A DNA stretch of 64,000 bases from DASVHS01 sp038244815 (GTDB taxonomy: Bacteria > Acidobacteriota > Thermoanaerobaculia > Gp7-AA8), in the NCBI GenBank assembly GCA_038244815.1, contig JBBRTB010000019.1, positions 1 to 64,000 of the forward strand. Reading direction: 5' to 3'. Under the pieces are notes generated by a model. The model did no database searches. It was not told the origin of the DNA and saw only the letters and a program-made list of their open reading frames with translations. The number at the start of each line of letters is the position of its first letter. Position 1 is the first letter of the stretch. A program made the translations under genes and the position numbers. This document shows positions 52,085 to 62,363 of the stretch, one piece after another.

Positions 52085-52403
52085 CGCCGCGTTGGCGCGG
52101 TCAGCCCCGCTCTTCGCCGCCCTGGGCGACACGACGCGACTCTACGTGGTTTCGCGGCTCGCCGGCGGCGGCCCGATGTCGATCAAGGATCTGACGGATG
52201 GGTCGGAAGTGACGAGGCAGGCGGTGACGAAGCATCTGAACGTCCTCGCCGGCGCGGGGCTCGTCCGCGATTTCCGCCAGGGGCGCGAGCGCGTCTGGGA
52301 GCTGCGCACGAAACAACTCCAGGAAGCGCACCGCGTGCTCGATCTCATCTCTACCCGCTGGGACAGGGCGCTGGAGCGCTTGCGCCAGATGGTGGAGGAG
52401 TGA
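52065..52403 (+). CDS. ArsR-family winged-helix regulator
   Basis: 112 residues. Winged helix with LFAALGDTTRLYVVSRLAGG and recognition-helix region EVTRQAVTKHLNVLAGAGLV. No conserved Cys metal site is visible, so it probably senses something other than arsenic or zinc. It is translationally coupled to the SRPBCC gene. The palindrome upstream of the operon is its most likely operator. Confidence 0.9.
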   Translation: MSPRPANAALARSAPLFAALGDTTRLYVVSRLAGGGPMSIKDLTDGSEVTRQAVTKHLNVLAGAGLVRDFRQGRERVWELRTKQLQEAHRVLDLISTRWDRALERLRQMVEE

Positions 52404-52415
52404 CGGGCCGGACTG

Positions 52416-52763
52416 TCATTCCGCGGAGCGCACGTGGACGTACACCCAGGCCTTTCGGCCGGATGCGAGCGTGACGGCCACTCGCTGATACGAGAAGACC
52501 GCTTCATATTCGTCGGCACTTTCGAGCTCGGCGTCGGTCACCTCGAGCGCGGTCCCGGACACGCGGCTCTCTTCACGTCCGTTGCGTGTGACGTTGGCGT
52601 GGTGTGTTTTCCCGAGCCTGACGGCCATCCTCGGGTCGTCGATCTTCACCAGTGATTGCTCGAATCGCGGGAGCGCGTCTTTCTCTCCGGCCAGCGGTCT
52701 GCCGAATGTCGATCGTTGCACGCTTTCTTCCTGAAGCGTGCCGTAGGAAAACAGCAGTGGCAT
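52416..52763 (-). CDS. gamma-glutamylcyclotransferase-like (AIG2-type) protein
   Basis: 115 residues, GGCT/AIG2 fold. The substrate-binding loop is SYGTLQEESVQ and the catalytic-acid region ADEYEAVFSY. Related enzymes release 5-oxoproline from gamma-glutamyl peptides, but many act on modified amines, and the exact activity is unclear. Follows the DapB-like gene by 18 bases on the minus strand. Its stop TGA lies in a TCATTCC sequence like the dispersed repeat's end, too short to be sure. Confidence 0.85.
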   Translation of the reverse strand: MPLLFSYGTLQEESVQRSTFGRPLAGEKDALPRFEQSLVKIDDPRMAVRLGKTHHANVTRNGREESRVSGTALEVTDAELESADEYEAVFSYQRVAVTLASGRKAWVYVHVRSAE

Positions 52764-52781
52764 GGCGCAGTCTCGTTTCGT

Positions 52782-53573
52782 TTACCGTGGGGCGTCGTCG
52801 CGCGTCGTCGATTCCAGAATGCGATCGAGACCGCGCACGAGTCCGGTGAAATCGCGAACACGCCGGATCGCCAGCAGCGTGCCGCCGATATACGGCGTTG
52901 CCCCCGGACCGCCGTCGTACTGGAGCGTCAGCCTCTCATCCTCCTGTCCAAACCGCACTTCCAGGCCAATCGTGTATCCCGGCAATCGCAGCGAATGGAT
53001 CCTCGACCCATCCACTTCCGCTCCTCGAGCCTCGGGCTGGCCGGCCGTGTTCTCGACCTCCACGTGAGGCTTGCGGACTTCCGACATTCGCCACGCCAGT
53101 TCGCGGGCCATCCCGCTGGGAGCGTCGACCTTGCCAGCGTATGCGGAATCGATGATCTCCCAGGTCGGGATGTACTTCGCCGCCTCGATGGCGAATCTCT
53201 GCAGGAGAGCGGCCGCGATGGCGAAGTTTCCCACGGCCACAACGCCGACGGCTGCGGTTCTCGCCGCCTCATCGATCTCCCGGAAGTCGTTCTGCGTCAG
53301 CCCCGAGCTGCCGATCACGACGTGCCGCCCGGCGCGAATGGCCGCGAGAACATTCCTCTTGACGGAGTCCGCGCTCGTGTAGTCGACGAAGACATCGGAA
53401 GGCGTGAGCAGCGCGTCGTCCACCGAGCCGCTGATGGTCACGTTTCCGATGCGATCGCCGGCCGCTCGACGCGCCACGGCGGCCACGAGTCGAAGGTCCG
53501 TCGCCTCTTCGATGGCTCGTACGAGAGGTTTTCCCACCCAGCCGGTTACTCCGGCCACAGCGACTCGGATCAT
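52782..53573 (-). CDS. DapB-fold dehydrogenase lacking the catalytic histidines
   Basis: 263 residues. Two-domain DapB fold: dinucleotide loop VAVAGVTGWVGKPL, VFVDYTSADSVKRN, VIGSSGLT. The active-site motif, normally E-x-HHxxKxDAPSGTA, reads SAYAGKVDAPSGMARELA: Lys and the DAPSG loop are kept but both histidines are gone. It is unlikely to be a standard dihydrodipicolinate reductase. Length is normal. It heads an operon with the GGCT gene and starts 6 nt after a TATCAT box. Confidence 0.85.
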   Translation of the reverse strand: MIRVAVAGVTGWVGKPLVRAIEEATDLRLVAAVARRAAGDRIGNVTISGSVDDALLTPSDVFVDYTSADSVKRNVLAAIRAGRHVVIGSSGLTQNDFREIDEAARTAAVGVVAVGNFAIAAALLQRFAIEAAKYIPTWEIIDSAYAGKVDAPSGMARELAWRMSEVRKPHVEVENTAGQPEARGAEVDGSRIHSLRLPGYTIGLEVRFGQEDERLTLQYDGGPGATPYIGGTLLAIRRVRDFTGLVRGLDRILESTTRDDAPR

Positions 53574-53579
53574 CGGGCG

Positions 53580-53585
53580 ATGATA
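53580..53585 (-). promoter_or_regulatory. leaderless -10 box (TATCAT) of the DapB-like gene
   Basis: TATCAT ends 6 nt before the ATG 53573 and no SD follows. Confidence 0.5.
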
Positions 53586-53624
53586 TGGCGAGATCGTTGT
53601 TGGCGAGAGGTGCCTGGGCGGAGT

Positions 53625-53656
53625 GCCCGAGCGCGCCTGGATGAGCGCGCCCGGGC
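53625..53656. terminator. GC-rich hairpin downstream of acs
   Basis: GCCCGAGCGCGC (53625-53636) pairs with GCGCGCCCGGGC (53645-53656) apart from one G-T/A-C position, with an 8-base loop. It follows the acs stop on the minus strand. There is no T run, so it may need Rho or be a repeat. Confidence 0.45.
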
Positions 53657-53667
53657 GGCAACGGTAT

Positions 53668-55749
<2,082 letters not shown>

Positions 55750-55780
55750 GTGCGTGGGCTCCTTTCGAGGCCTGAGCAGC

Positions 55781-57697
55781 TTATGACTTGCCGGGACTGG
55801 TGGCAATGCGTGGATATCCAATGGCTCCGAGGTCCGCGGAGATCTCTTCGAGCGTGGCCGGGTCGTCGATCGTGGCCGGCACGGTGTAGGGGACGCCGTC
55901 GGCGATGCGCTTCATCGTGCCGCGCACGATCTTTCCTGACCGTGTCTTGGGCAGGCGCTTGACGACGAGCGTCTGCTTGAACGCCGCAATCGGACCGATC
56001 TTCTCGCGCACGAGAACGACGAGCTCGGCCGCGATGGCCGCCGCTTCGCGTTTGACGCCCGACTTGAGCACGATGAAGCCGACAGGCACTTCACCCTTGA
56101 TCTCGTCATTCACGCCGACGACCGCGCATTCGGCGACGTCGGGATGCGACGCCAGCACTTCCTCGATGGCACCGGTGGACAGCCTGTGTCCGGCCACGTT
56201 GACGATGTCGTCGGTGCGGCTCATGATCCAGAGGTAGCCGTCCTCGTCGATGTAGCCGGCGTCGGCAGTCTTGTAGTAACCGGGATACGGATCGAGATAC
56301 CACTTGCGGAATTCGGCGTCGTTCTGCCAGAGCGTCGGCAGGCATCCCGGAGGCATCGGCAGCTTGATGGCCACATTGCCCATGGCCGGCCGCTTCACCT
56401 CTTTCCCAGCGTCGTCGAGGATACGGATGTCGTAGCCGGGCACCGGCTTCGTGCACGAGCCCGGCTTGACCTCGAACATCCCCAGACCGACGCAGTTGGC
56501 GCCGACCGCCCATCCGGTCTCGGTCTGCCACCAGTGATCGATGACCGGCACGTTCAGTTTCTCTCGCGCCCACATGAGCGTGTCGGGGTCGCAGCGCTCG
56601 CCGGCCAGAAAGAGCGTGCGGAATCCGCCGAGGTTGTATTTCCTGATGTAGTCGCCGTTGGGATCGTCGCGCTTGATGGCGCGGAAGGCGGTCGGCGCGG
56701 TGAACAGGGCCGCCACCTTGTGCTGTGAGATGAGGCGCCAGAACGCGCCGGGGTCGGGCGTGCCGACCGGCTTTCCTTCATAGAGAATCGTCGTGCAGCC
56801 GTGGATCAGCGGACCGTAGACGATGTAGGAGTGTCCGACGGCCCAGCCCATGTCCGAAGCCGCCCAGTACACTTCGCCTGGCTCGATGCCGTAGACGAAT
56901 TTCATGCTCCATTTCATGGCCACGAGATGCCCGCCGGTGTCACGCATGACGCCTTTCGGAATCCCGGTCGTCCCCGACGTATAGAGGATGTAAAGAGGAT
57001 CAGTGGCGTCGACCGGGACGCAGTCGACGGGCGATGCTTTGGCGACGAGCTCGTTCCAGTCGAGGTCGCGGCCGGGCGTGAGCGGCGCCTTGATCTGCTG
57101 CCGCTGCAGGATCACGCAGTGTTCGGGCTTCGACGAGGAGAGCTGGATGGCTTCATCGAGCATGGGCTTGTAGGGAATGATCTTTCCCGGCTCGATCCCG
57201 CACGACGCCGACACGATCACCTTCGGCCTGGCGTCGGAGATGCGCTTGGAGAGCTCGTTCGCGGCGAACCCGCCGAAGACCACCGAGTGCACCGCGCCGA
57301 TGCGCGCGCAGGCCAGCATGGCCACGACGGTCTCCGGAACCGCCGGCATGTAGATGATGACGTGGTCGCCCTTGGTGACGCCGAGCGATGCCAGTGCGCC
57401 GGCGAAGCGCGCCGTCATGTCAAGGAGCTGGCGATACGTGAACGAGCGGATCGTGTTCGTGAGCGGGCTGTCGTAGATCAGCGCGGCCTGATCGCCGCGC
57501 CCGCGCTCGACGTGAATGTCCAGCGCGTTGTAGCACGTGTTGGTGACGCCGCCGGTGAACCACCGTCCATAGACACCGGCATTTCGATCGAGAACACGGT
57601 CCCATTTTTTGAACCAGTGCACGTCCTCGGCGGCGTCGCCCCAGAAACCTTCGGGATCGTTGAGAGAACGGCTGTAGGCATCGAGATAGGTCGTCAT
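55781..57697 (-). CDS. prpE: propionyl-CoA synthetase-like enzyme
   Basis: 638 residues, ANL superfamily. YTSGTTGIPKG, GEVYWAASDMGWAVGHSYIV, DHWWQTETGWAVGANC and the final PKTRSGKIVRG with the catalytic Lys. The AGHRLSTGAIEEVLASHPDV segment is typical of PrpE rather than Acs. It probably activates propionate, with other short acyl chains possible. Starts at the ATG 57697 with no clear SD, and acs follows 31 bases after its stop. Confidence 0.9.
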   Translation of the reverse strand: MTTYLDAYSRSLNDPEGFWGDAAEDVHWFKKWDRVLDRNAGVYGRWFTGGVTNTCYNALDIHVERGRGDQAALIYDSPLTNTIRSFTYRQLLDMTARFAGALASLGVTKGDHVIIYMPAVPETVVAMLACARIGAVHSVVFGGFAANELSKRISDARPKVIVSASCGIEPGKIIPYKPMLDEAIQLSSSKPEHCVILQRQQIKAPLTPGRDLDWNELVAKASPVDCVPVDATDPLYILYTSGTTGIPKGVMRDTGGHLVAMKWSMKFVYGIEPGEVYWAASDMGWAVGHSYIVYGPLIHGCTTILYEGKPVGTPDPGAFWRLISQHKVAALFTAPTAFRAIKRDDPNGDYIRKYNLGGFRTLFLAGERCDPDTLMWAREKLNVPVIDHWWQTETGWAVGANCVGLGMFEVKPGSCTKPVPGYDIRILDDAGKEVKRPAMGNVAIKLPMPPGCLPTLWQNDAEFRKWYLDPYPGYYKTADAGYIDEDGYLWIMSRTDDIVNVAGHRLSTGAIEEVLASHPDVAECAVVGVNDEIKGEVPVGFIVLKSGVKREAAAIAAELVVLVREKIGPIAAFKQTLVVKRLPKTRSGKIVRGTMKRIADGVPYTVPATIDDPATLEEISADLGAIGYPRIATSPGKS

Positions 57698-57705
57698 AGG
57701 AGTCG

Positions 57706-57752
57706 AAAAAAAAGGGCCGACTGAGAGCCGGCCCTGGTTAGGGCCGACTCTC
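57706..57752 (-). terminator. Rho-independent terminator after the transporter gene
   Basis: Read on the minus strand: stem GAGAGTCGGCCCT with AGGGCCGGCTCTC (one mismatch, 4-base loop), then AGTCGGCCC and eight Ts. It separates the porin/transporter transcript from prpE-acs, which then needs its own promoter. Confidence 0.8.
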
Positions 57753-57776
57753 GGGCCGGCCGTGGTTGTCAATGGA

Positions 57777-59138
57777 TCACGAGTTCGCGGGACGCGCCGC
57801 TTCCGCTTCCTTCCAGATCTCCGTCCGATTGCTTTCGTTCAGCATGAACGTGCCGACGAAGAACGTCATCATCGCGATGATGATCGGGTACCAGAGGCCC
57901 GACAGCGGGTTTTTGGTCTTCTCCACGAGCAGCGCGCCGATCAGCGGCAGCGTGCCGCCGAACCAGCCGTTGCCCAGGTGATAGGGCAGTGAGAACGACG
58001 TGTACCGGATCTTGGCGGGGAAAGACTCGATCAGGAACGCCGCGATCGGTCCGTACACCATGGTCACGTAGATGACCTGAATGAATACGAGCAGCGTCAG
58101 CATGACCATGTTCGGGTTCTTGGGATCGGCGCCGGCCGACATCATTCCCTTGTAGATCGGGATGTACGTCAGCGCGGCGATGAGATTGCCGGCCATCATG
58201 ATCTTGAGCCGGCCGATCTTGTCGGAGAGCGCGCCGAACACGGTGAAGAACGGCATGCCGATGAGCACGGCCACGGCCACGATGATCGACGACTTCACGA
58301 TGTCGACCTTCATGACGCTCTGCATGAACGACAGCGCGTAGAACTGGCCCGTGTACCAAACCACGCCCTGGCCGGCGGTGGCGCCGAAGAGCACGAGCAG
58401 CACGATCTTAACGTTCGCCCAGTTGCCGAAGCTTTCCTTGAGCGGGGCGATGGAGGTCTTGCCCTGGCTCTTGAGCGAGGTGTAGAGAGGCGACTCTTTG
58501 AGCTTCAGACGGATGTACAGCGACATCGCCACGAGGATGATCGACAGCAGGAAGGGAATCCGCCAGCCCCAGGACTTGAAGTCGGCGTCGGTCATCATCC
58601 CCTTGACGCCCAGGACCACGGCCAGCGAGACAAACAGACCGAGGGTCGCGGTGATCTGGATGAAGCTCGTGTAGAAGCCGCGCTTGTTGTCGGGGACGTG
58701 CTCCGCGACATAGACGGCCGCTCCTCCGTACTCGCCGCCGAGCGCGAGACCCTGGAGGAGACGGAGAACGAGCAGGATGAGCGGTGCTGCTGCTCCGATC
58801 GTCGCGTACGTCGGCAACAGTCCGATCAGGAACGTCGACAGACCCATGATCGAGAGAGTGACCATGAACGCGTACTTGCGTCCGATCAGGTCGCCGATGC
58901 GCCCGAACACCAGCGCACCGAACGGCCGCACGATGAAGCCGGTTGCGAACAAAGCCCAGGTCTTGATCAGGGCCCACGTGGGGTGACCGGCGGGGAAGAG
59001 CAAGGTGGACATGATCGCGGCGAGACTTCCGAAGATGTAGAAGTCGTACCACTCGATCATCGTCCCGAGACTCGACGCGAAGATGATGCGTTTGATCGGG
59101 TACTCGACCCCGCCTGCCGGAGCTGTGACGTCGGACAT
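57777..59138 (-). CDS. MFS transporter, metabolite:H+ symporter (MHS) type
   Basis: 453 residues with twelve helices. MHS/ProP-family signatures: FASSLGTMIEWYDFYIFG, GRIGDLIGRKYAF, LRLLQGLALGGEYGGAAVYV. Family substrates are small carboxylates and zwitterions (2-oxoglutarate, citrate, shikimate, proline/betaine). Placed between a porin and acyl-CoA synthetases, acetate or propionate is a reasonable guess. SD AAGGAGG lies 8 nt upstream. Confidence 0.9.
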   Translation of the reverse strand: MSDVTAPAGGVEYPIKRIIFASSLGTMIEWYDFYIFGSLAAIMSTLLFPAGHPTWALIKTWALFATGFIVRPFGALVFGRIGDLIGRKYAFMVTLSIMGLSTFLIGLLPTYATIGAAAPLILLVLRLLQGLALGGEYGGAAVYVAEHVPDNKRGFYTSFIQITATLGLFVSLAVVLGVKGMMTDADFKSWGWRIPFLLSIILVAMSLYIRLKLKESPLYTSLKSQGKTSIAPLKESFGNWANVKIVLLVLFGATAGQGVVWYTGQFYALSFMQSVMKVDIVKSSIIVAVAVLIGMPFFTVFGALSDKIGRLKIMMAGNLIAALTYIPIYKGMMSAGADPKNPNMVMLTLLVFIQVIYVTMVYGPIAAFLIESFPAKIRYTSFSLPYHLGNGWFGGTLPLIGALLVEKTKNPLSGLWYPIIIAMMTFFVGTFMLNESNRTEIWKEAEAARPANS

Positions 59139-59165
59139 GAGTGCAGCCTCCTTTTCGTTTTGTCG

Positions 59166-60356
59166 TCAGAACTTGTAGATCACGCTGGCGGCGAACTGGT
59201 CGCCTTTGGTCTTGATCTCGCTGGCGCCGGTGGTGAGCTCGTTGTGGATCCACTCCACGTTGAATCCATACGGCCCGAGGTTGTACATGAGCGAAGGCGC
59301 GAACATGTCGTCCTTGACGCGGGTCCCTTTTGCGGCCAGCACGTCGCTCTTGTTGGGTTTCTCCGTGCCGTAGAACAGGTAACCGCTCCACCGTTTCGTG
59401 AAGTTGTAGCCACCCTGCAGCCAGAAGCCCCAGCTCTGGATGTCCCCGAACTGGCTGATCTGGCCGAACTGCTGGCCGATGGCCTTGCCCGTATAGGCGT
59501 TGCCCTGGATCATGAACGGACCCGAAGTGACCTTCGCGCCGACTTCGCCGGCCCAGCCGGTCAGTGAGTCGTTCGATGCCTGGACGCCGGCACCGGAGAG
59601 ATCCTTCTTATCCCAATGGCCAACGACGTACGTGCTCCAGGCAGCCGCGCCCGATTTGCCGCCCCAGTCGAAGCGGGCCTCGAGTTGCGGAAGCGTCGAT
59701 GCCGGACCGGCGCTGCCGGAGTCGACGTTGTTGCCCGGTCCGCTCCACGCGTTCCTCATCAGGGCGATCGTGAACTTCGAGGTCACTTTTGATCCCGCGG
59801 GAGTGAGATCCTGGTAGAGAAAGACACCCGGGAAGCGCCAGCCCACGTAGCCCGTCGAGCCGTATCCGAGGGGAAAGGCAATATGTGAGTAGGAGACCGG
59901 AACATTGCCGAATAACGGTGCCCACCCCTGTCCCACCCGGAACGTGGTCTTGCCGCGAACCAGGTCGACGTAGGCGAGGCGAAGCCGGGGGGTGGCCTGG
60001 GCGTTGCTGAACCCTCCGGTCCCGTTGAAGCCGCCGAAGAAATCCGCTTCGAGCGTGGCTCCGACTTTCATGTTGTCTTCCAGCTTGGGGCCGGTGAATC
60101 CGAGCGTCAGGCGGGTGTTGCGGACGTCTCCGTCCAGGAACCAGCGATCCTTGCTGGTCTCGGGAGGAACCGGGAATTCCGCGTTCTGGCCGTTTCCGAA
60201 TGTGAAGTTTTGATTCTGCAGGAAGATCGTGGCGTCGACGAACCCTTTGACGGTCAGACCTTCCGCACCGGTGGTTACGTTCTGGGCGGAGGCCGAGCCT
60301 GCCCAGATCAGGAGCGATAGGACCAGGATGCTGGCAGGAACACGCAAACGCGTCAT
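59166..60356 (-). CDS. outer-membrane porin
   Basis: 396 residues. Signal peptide (TRLRVPASILVLSLLIWAGSASA) and a mature part full of alternating strand motifs with aromatic girdles, ending FAASVIYKF with the C-terminal Phe needed for insertion. DVDL-type loops and GFWLQGGYNFTKRWSGYLFYG are typical of 16-stranded porins. It would pass small anions into the periplasm for the transporter downstream (27-base gap). SD AAAAGGAG precedes the ATG 60356. Confidence 0.87.
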   Translation of the reverse strand: MTRLRVPASILVLSLLIWAGSASAQNVTTGAEGLTVKGFVDATIFLQNQNFTFGNGQNAEFPVPPETSKDRWFLDGDVRNTRLTLGFTGPKLEDNMKVGATLEADFFGGFNGTGGFSNAQATPRLRLAYVDLVRGKTTFRVGQGWAPLFGNVPVSYSHIAFPLGYGSTGYVGWRFPGVFLYQDLTPAGSKVTSKFTIALMRNAWSGPGNNVDSGSAGPASTLPQLEARFDWGGKSGAAAWSTYVVGHWDKKDLSGAGVQASNDSLTGWAGEVGAKVTSGPFMIQGNAYTGKAIGQQFGQISQFGDIQSWGFWLQGGYNFTKRWSGYLFYGTEKPNKSDVLAAKGTRVKDDMFAPSLMYNLGPYGFNVEWIHNELTTGASEIKTKGDQFAASVIYKF

Positions 60357-60475
60357 GGGACTACTCCTTTTCGTGGATGCAGTGTTGGCGGTTGTGGTGG
60401 CCGGAAAGAACGGCGGGAAGGGGGAGGAGCATCGCAACCTGGCGGGGAGGCGATGCGGGGATCTCGCTGAAGCAT
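60353..60475 (-). CDS. proline-rich leader peptide ORF upstream of the porin
   Basis: A 40-codon ORF with SD AAGGAG 5 nt before the ATG 60475. Its TGA overlaps the porin start codon (ATGA at 60353-60356). Translation contains PPG, PPP and two further PP pairs (SPPGCDAPPPSRRSF then RPPQPPTLHP). Poly-Pro stretches stall ribosomes and need EF-P, so this could be a regulatory leader. Chance is possible because the DNA is C-rich on this strand. Confidence 0.4.
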   Translation of the reverse strand: MLQRDPRIASPPGCDAPPPSRRSFRPPQPPTLHPRKGVVP

Positions 60476-60570
60476 GTCATCTCCTTCTCACAAGAAATCG
60501 ACCTCCTCGACGGAGGATGGACCGGTGGAGAACGACAGGGGCTTTGAATCGATGGGGCTGAGTTCGGTTA

Positions 60571-60576
60571 ACAGTA
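60571..60576 (-). promoter_or_regulatory. weak -10 candidate (TACTGT) for the porin transcript
   Basis: The best TANNNT match before the leader ORF, giving a 5' leader of about 90 nt before it. The 60476-60650 stretch otherwise shows nothing clear. Confidence 0.25.
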
Positions 60577-60635
60577 GTGCAGTTGCCTTGGTGAGTGCAA
60601 ACCTGGAATGGCACACGCCCCTGTGTGATGCGTCA

Positions 60636-60641
60636 TAGACT
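60636..60641 (+). promoter_or_regulatory. -10 candidate (TAGACT) before the kinase gene
   Basis: TAGACT lies 9 nt before the ATG 60651 and no SD is present, so the kinase mRNA would have almost no leader. Confidence 0.4.
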
Positions 60642-60650
60642 CATGCCGAG

Positions 60651-62363
60651 ATGGTCCTCGGCAGACAGCATTCGATCCGGTGGTGGCTGGTCAGCTTTGC
60701 GGCGGCCGTGTCGCTGCCGCTGATCCTGCTTCTCGTCTGGATGTTCGCCACCCAGGTCGACAGGGAGCAACTGGCGGCACGTGATGCTGCGCTGCGCATC
60801 GCCAGGGCCACGTCCGCTCGTCTGAGCTCGATGCACACCGAATCTCAGGCGTTGCTCGATCGGATGGCTGCACGCTCCGGAATCCGTGACTTCGACGCCA
60901 CGCGCTGCGACTCGCTCTTCGGAATCGTCGACTTTTTTCCGCAGTACGTGAACCTCTTGCTCTTCGATGACCACGGCCAGGTCATCTGCTCGGCGGAACC
61001 GGAGAGCGCGTCAGACCGTCTGTTCTCGGCGGAGGGAGCACGATGGATTGCCGGCGAACTGCGGGCGGGAAGGCTCGTTCCGCGGCGGACCGACATCCGG
61101 GCGATCGGAAGTCAATGGATCTCGACGATCTCGGTTCCGGTCACGGCCAGTGATGGAAAGAGGCGGGGGACGCTGGCCCTCATCGAGCTTCCGGAAGTCG
61201 CCGGACGGCAGACCTTGCCGCCGGGCAGCGTGGTGACGATTCTCGATCGCGCCGGAACGATCGTCGTCCGTTCCGATGAGCCGGGGCAATGGGCCGGGCA
61301 GAGTGCGCGCGGCAGCGCCGTGGCGGCGTTGGCCATGCGGATGCAGGAAGGGCGTGCCGAAGCGGTAGGCCTCGACGGCATCTCCCGACAGTACGGATTC
61401 ACCACTATCCCCAGACTCGGCTGGTACATCTATGTCGGTGTGCCGACCTCGGCGGTGATGCGGCCGGTGCGGGCACTGTTCCTTCGCGGACTGGCCGGCG
61501 GCGCAGTGGTGGTGCTGATCGTCATCGGGGTGGCGGCCTTGTTGTCGCGATCGATCGAGAAGCCCGTCAACGAGCTCGCCCGCGCCGCTCGGTCGGTGGC
61601 CGCCGGCGAATACGGAAAGGTGACGCTCGAGCGGGGCGTGCCGGTGGAGATCGCAACGCTGGCGAACTCGTTCAACGAGATGGTGGAGAGCCGTTCGAGA
61701 TTCGAGCGCGACCTGAAATCGCTCTCCGAGCGACTGCTGGTGGTCCAGGAAGAGGAGCGCACGCGCATCGCCCGCGCCATTCACGACGACCTCGGCCAGT
61801 TGCTCACGGCTCTGAAAATGGATGTTCTGGGTCTGCTTTCGAGACACGAGGCTCCTCCGGCCATCCGTGACCGCATCGTGAGCACGCTCGACGCGACGGT
61901 CTCGGCCGTGCAGCGCATCGCCACCGAGCTCCGTCCGAGTATGCTCGACGACCTCGGCCTCCTGGCGGCGATCGAATCCGAAGCGAGACTGTTCGAGGAA
62001 CGCACCGGCATCGAATGCGACGTCTCGATGCCCTCTGAGGCGGCGGGGCTCGACCGAGTGGCCGCGACGGCGATCTATCGGATCGTGCAGGAGGCCCTGA
62101 CCAACGTGGTCAGGCACTCCAATGCCACACGCGTGGAGCTGCGTCTGCGCCAGCGCACCGACGAGCTGCTGCTGGAGATCCGCGACGACGGTCGCGGACT
62201 GACTCGCGATGAAGCCGAGAATCCACGGTCACTGGGACTGATCGGCATTCGGGAGAGAGCGGCCATGATCGGCGGCTCGGTCGAATTCGAGGGTGTGGCC
62301 GGACGAGGTACGATTGTTTCCGTCCGCGTGCCTTCGACCGCACTCACCATGCACCAGCCATGA
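60651..62363 (+). CDS. sensor histidine kinase, NarX/UhpB (HisKA_3) type
   Basis: 570 residues. Two membrane helices (about 12-34 and 278-300) flank a periplasmic double-Cache-like sensor (about 40-270). HAMP-type linker (SRSIEKPVNELARAARSVAAG), HisKA_3 with phospho-acceptor His in RIARAIHDDLGQLLTALKMD, then the ATPase domain with VQEALTNVVRHSNA, DDGRGL and GLIGIRERA. Coupled to the NarL-type regulator by an ATGA overlap. The porin/transporter cluster is divergent, making short-chain acids plausible stimuli. Confidence 0.93.
   Translation: MVLGRQHSIRWWLVSFAAAVSLPLILLLVWMFATQVDREQLAARDAALRIARATSARLSSMHTESQALLDRMAARSGIRDFDATRCDSLFGIVDFFPQYVNLLLFDDHGQVICSAEPESASDRLFSAEGARWIAGELRAGRLVPRRTDIRAIGSQWISTISVPVTASDGKRRGTLALIELPEVAGRQTLPPGSVVTILDRAGTIVVRSDEPGQWAGQSARGSAVAALAMRMQEGRAEAVGLDGISRQYGFTTIPRLGWYIYVGVPTSAVMRPVRALFLRGLAGGAVVVLIVIGVAALLSRSIEKPVNELARAARSVAAGEYGKVTLERGVPVEIATLANSFNEMVESRSRFERDLKSLSERLLVVQEEERTRIARAIHDDLGQLLTALKMDVLGLLSRHEAPPAIRDRIVSTLDATVSAVQRIATELRPSMLDDLGLLAAIESEARLFEERTGIECDVSMPSEAAGLDRVAATAIYRIVQEALTNVVRHSNATRVELRLRQRTDELLLEIRDDGRGLTRDEAENPRSLGLIGIRERAAMIGGSVEFEGVAGRGTIVSVRVPSTALTMHQP

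Noticed and set aside
52410..52432. Another copy of the GTCATTCCGAGC element at the GGCT gene end
   Set aside because: Only about ten bases match, too few to distinguish from chance.
60600..60640. Sigma-54 promoter (TGGCAC) before the kinase
   Set aside because: TGGCAC is followed by CCTG rather than the required TGC at the right distance.
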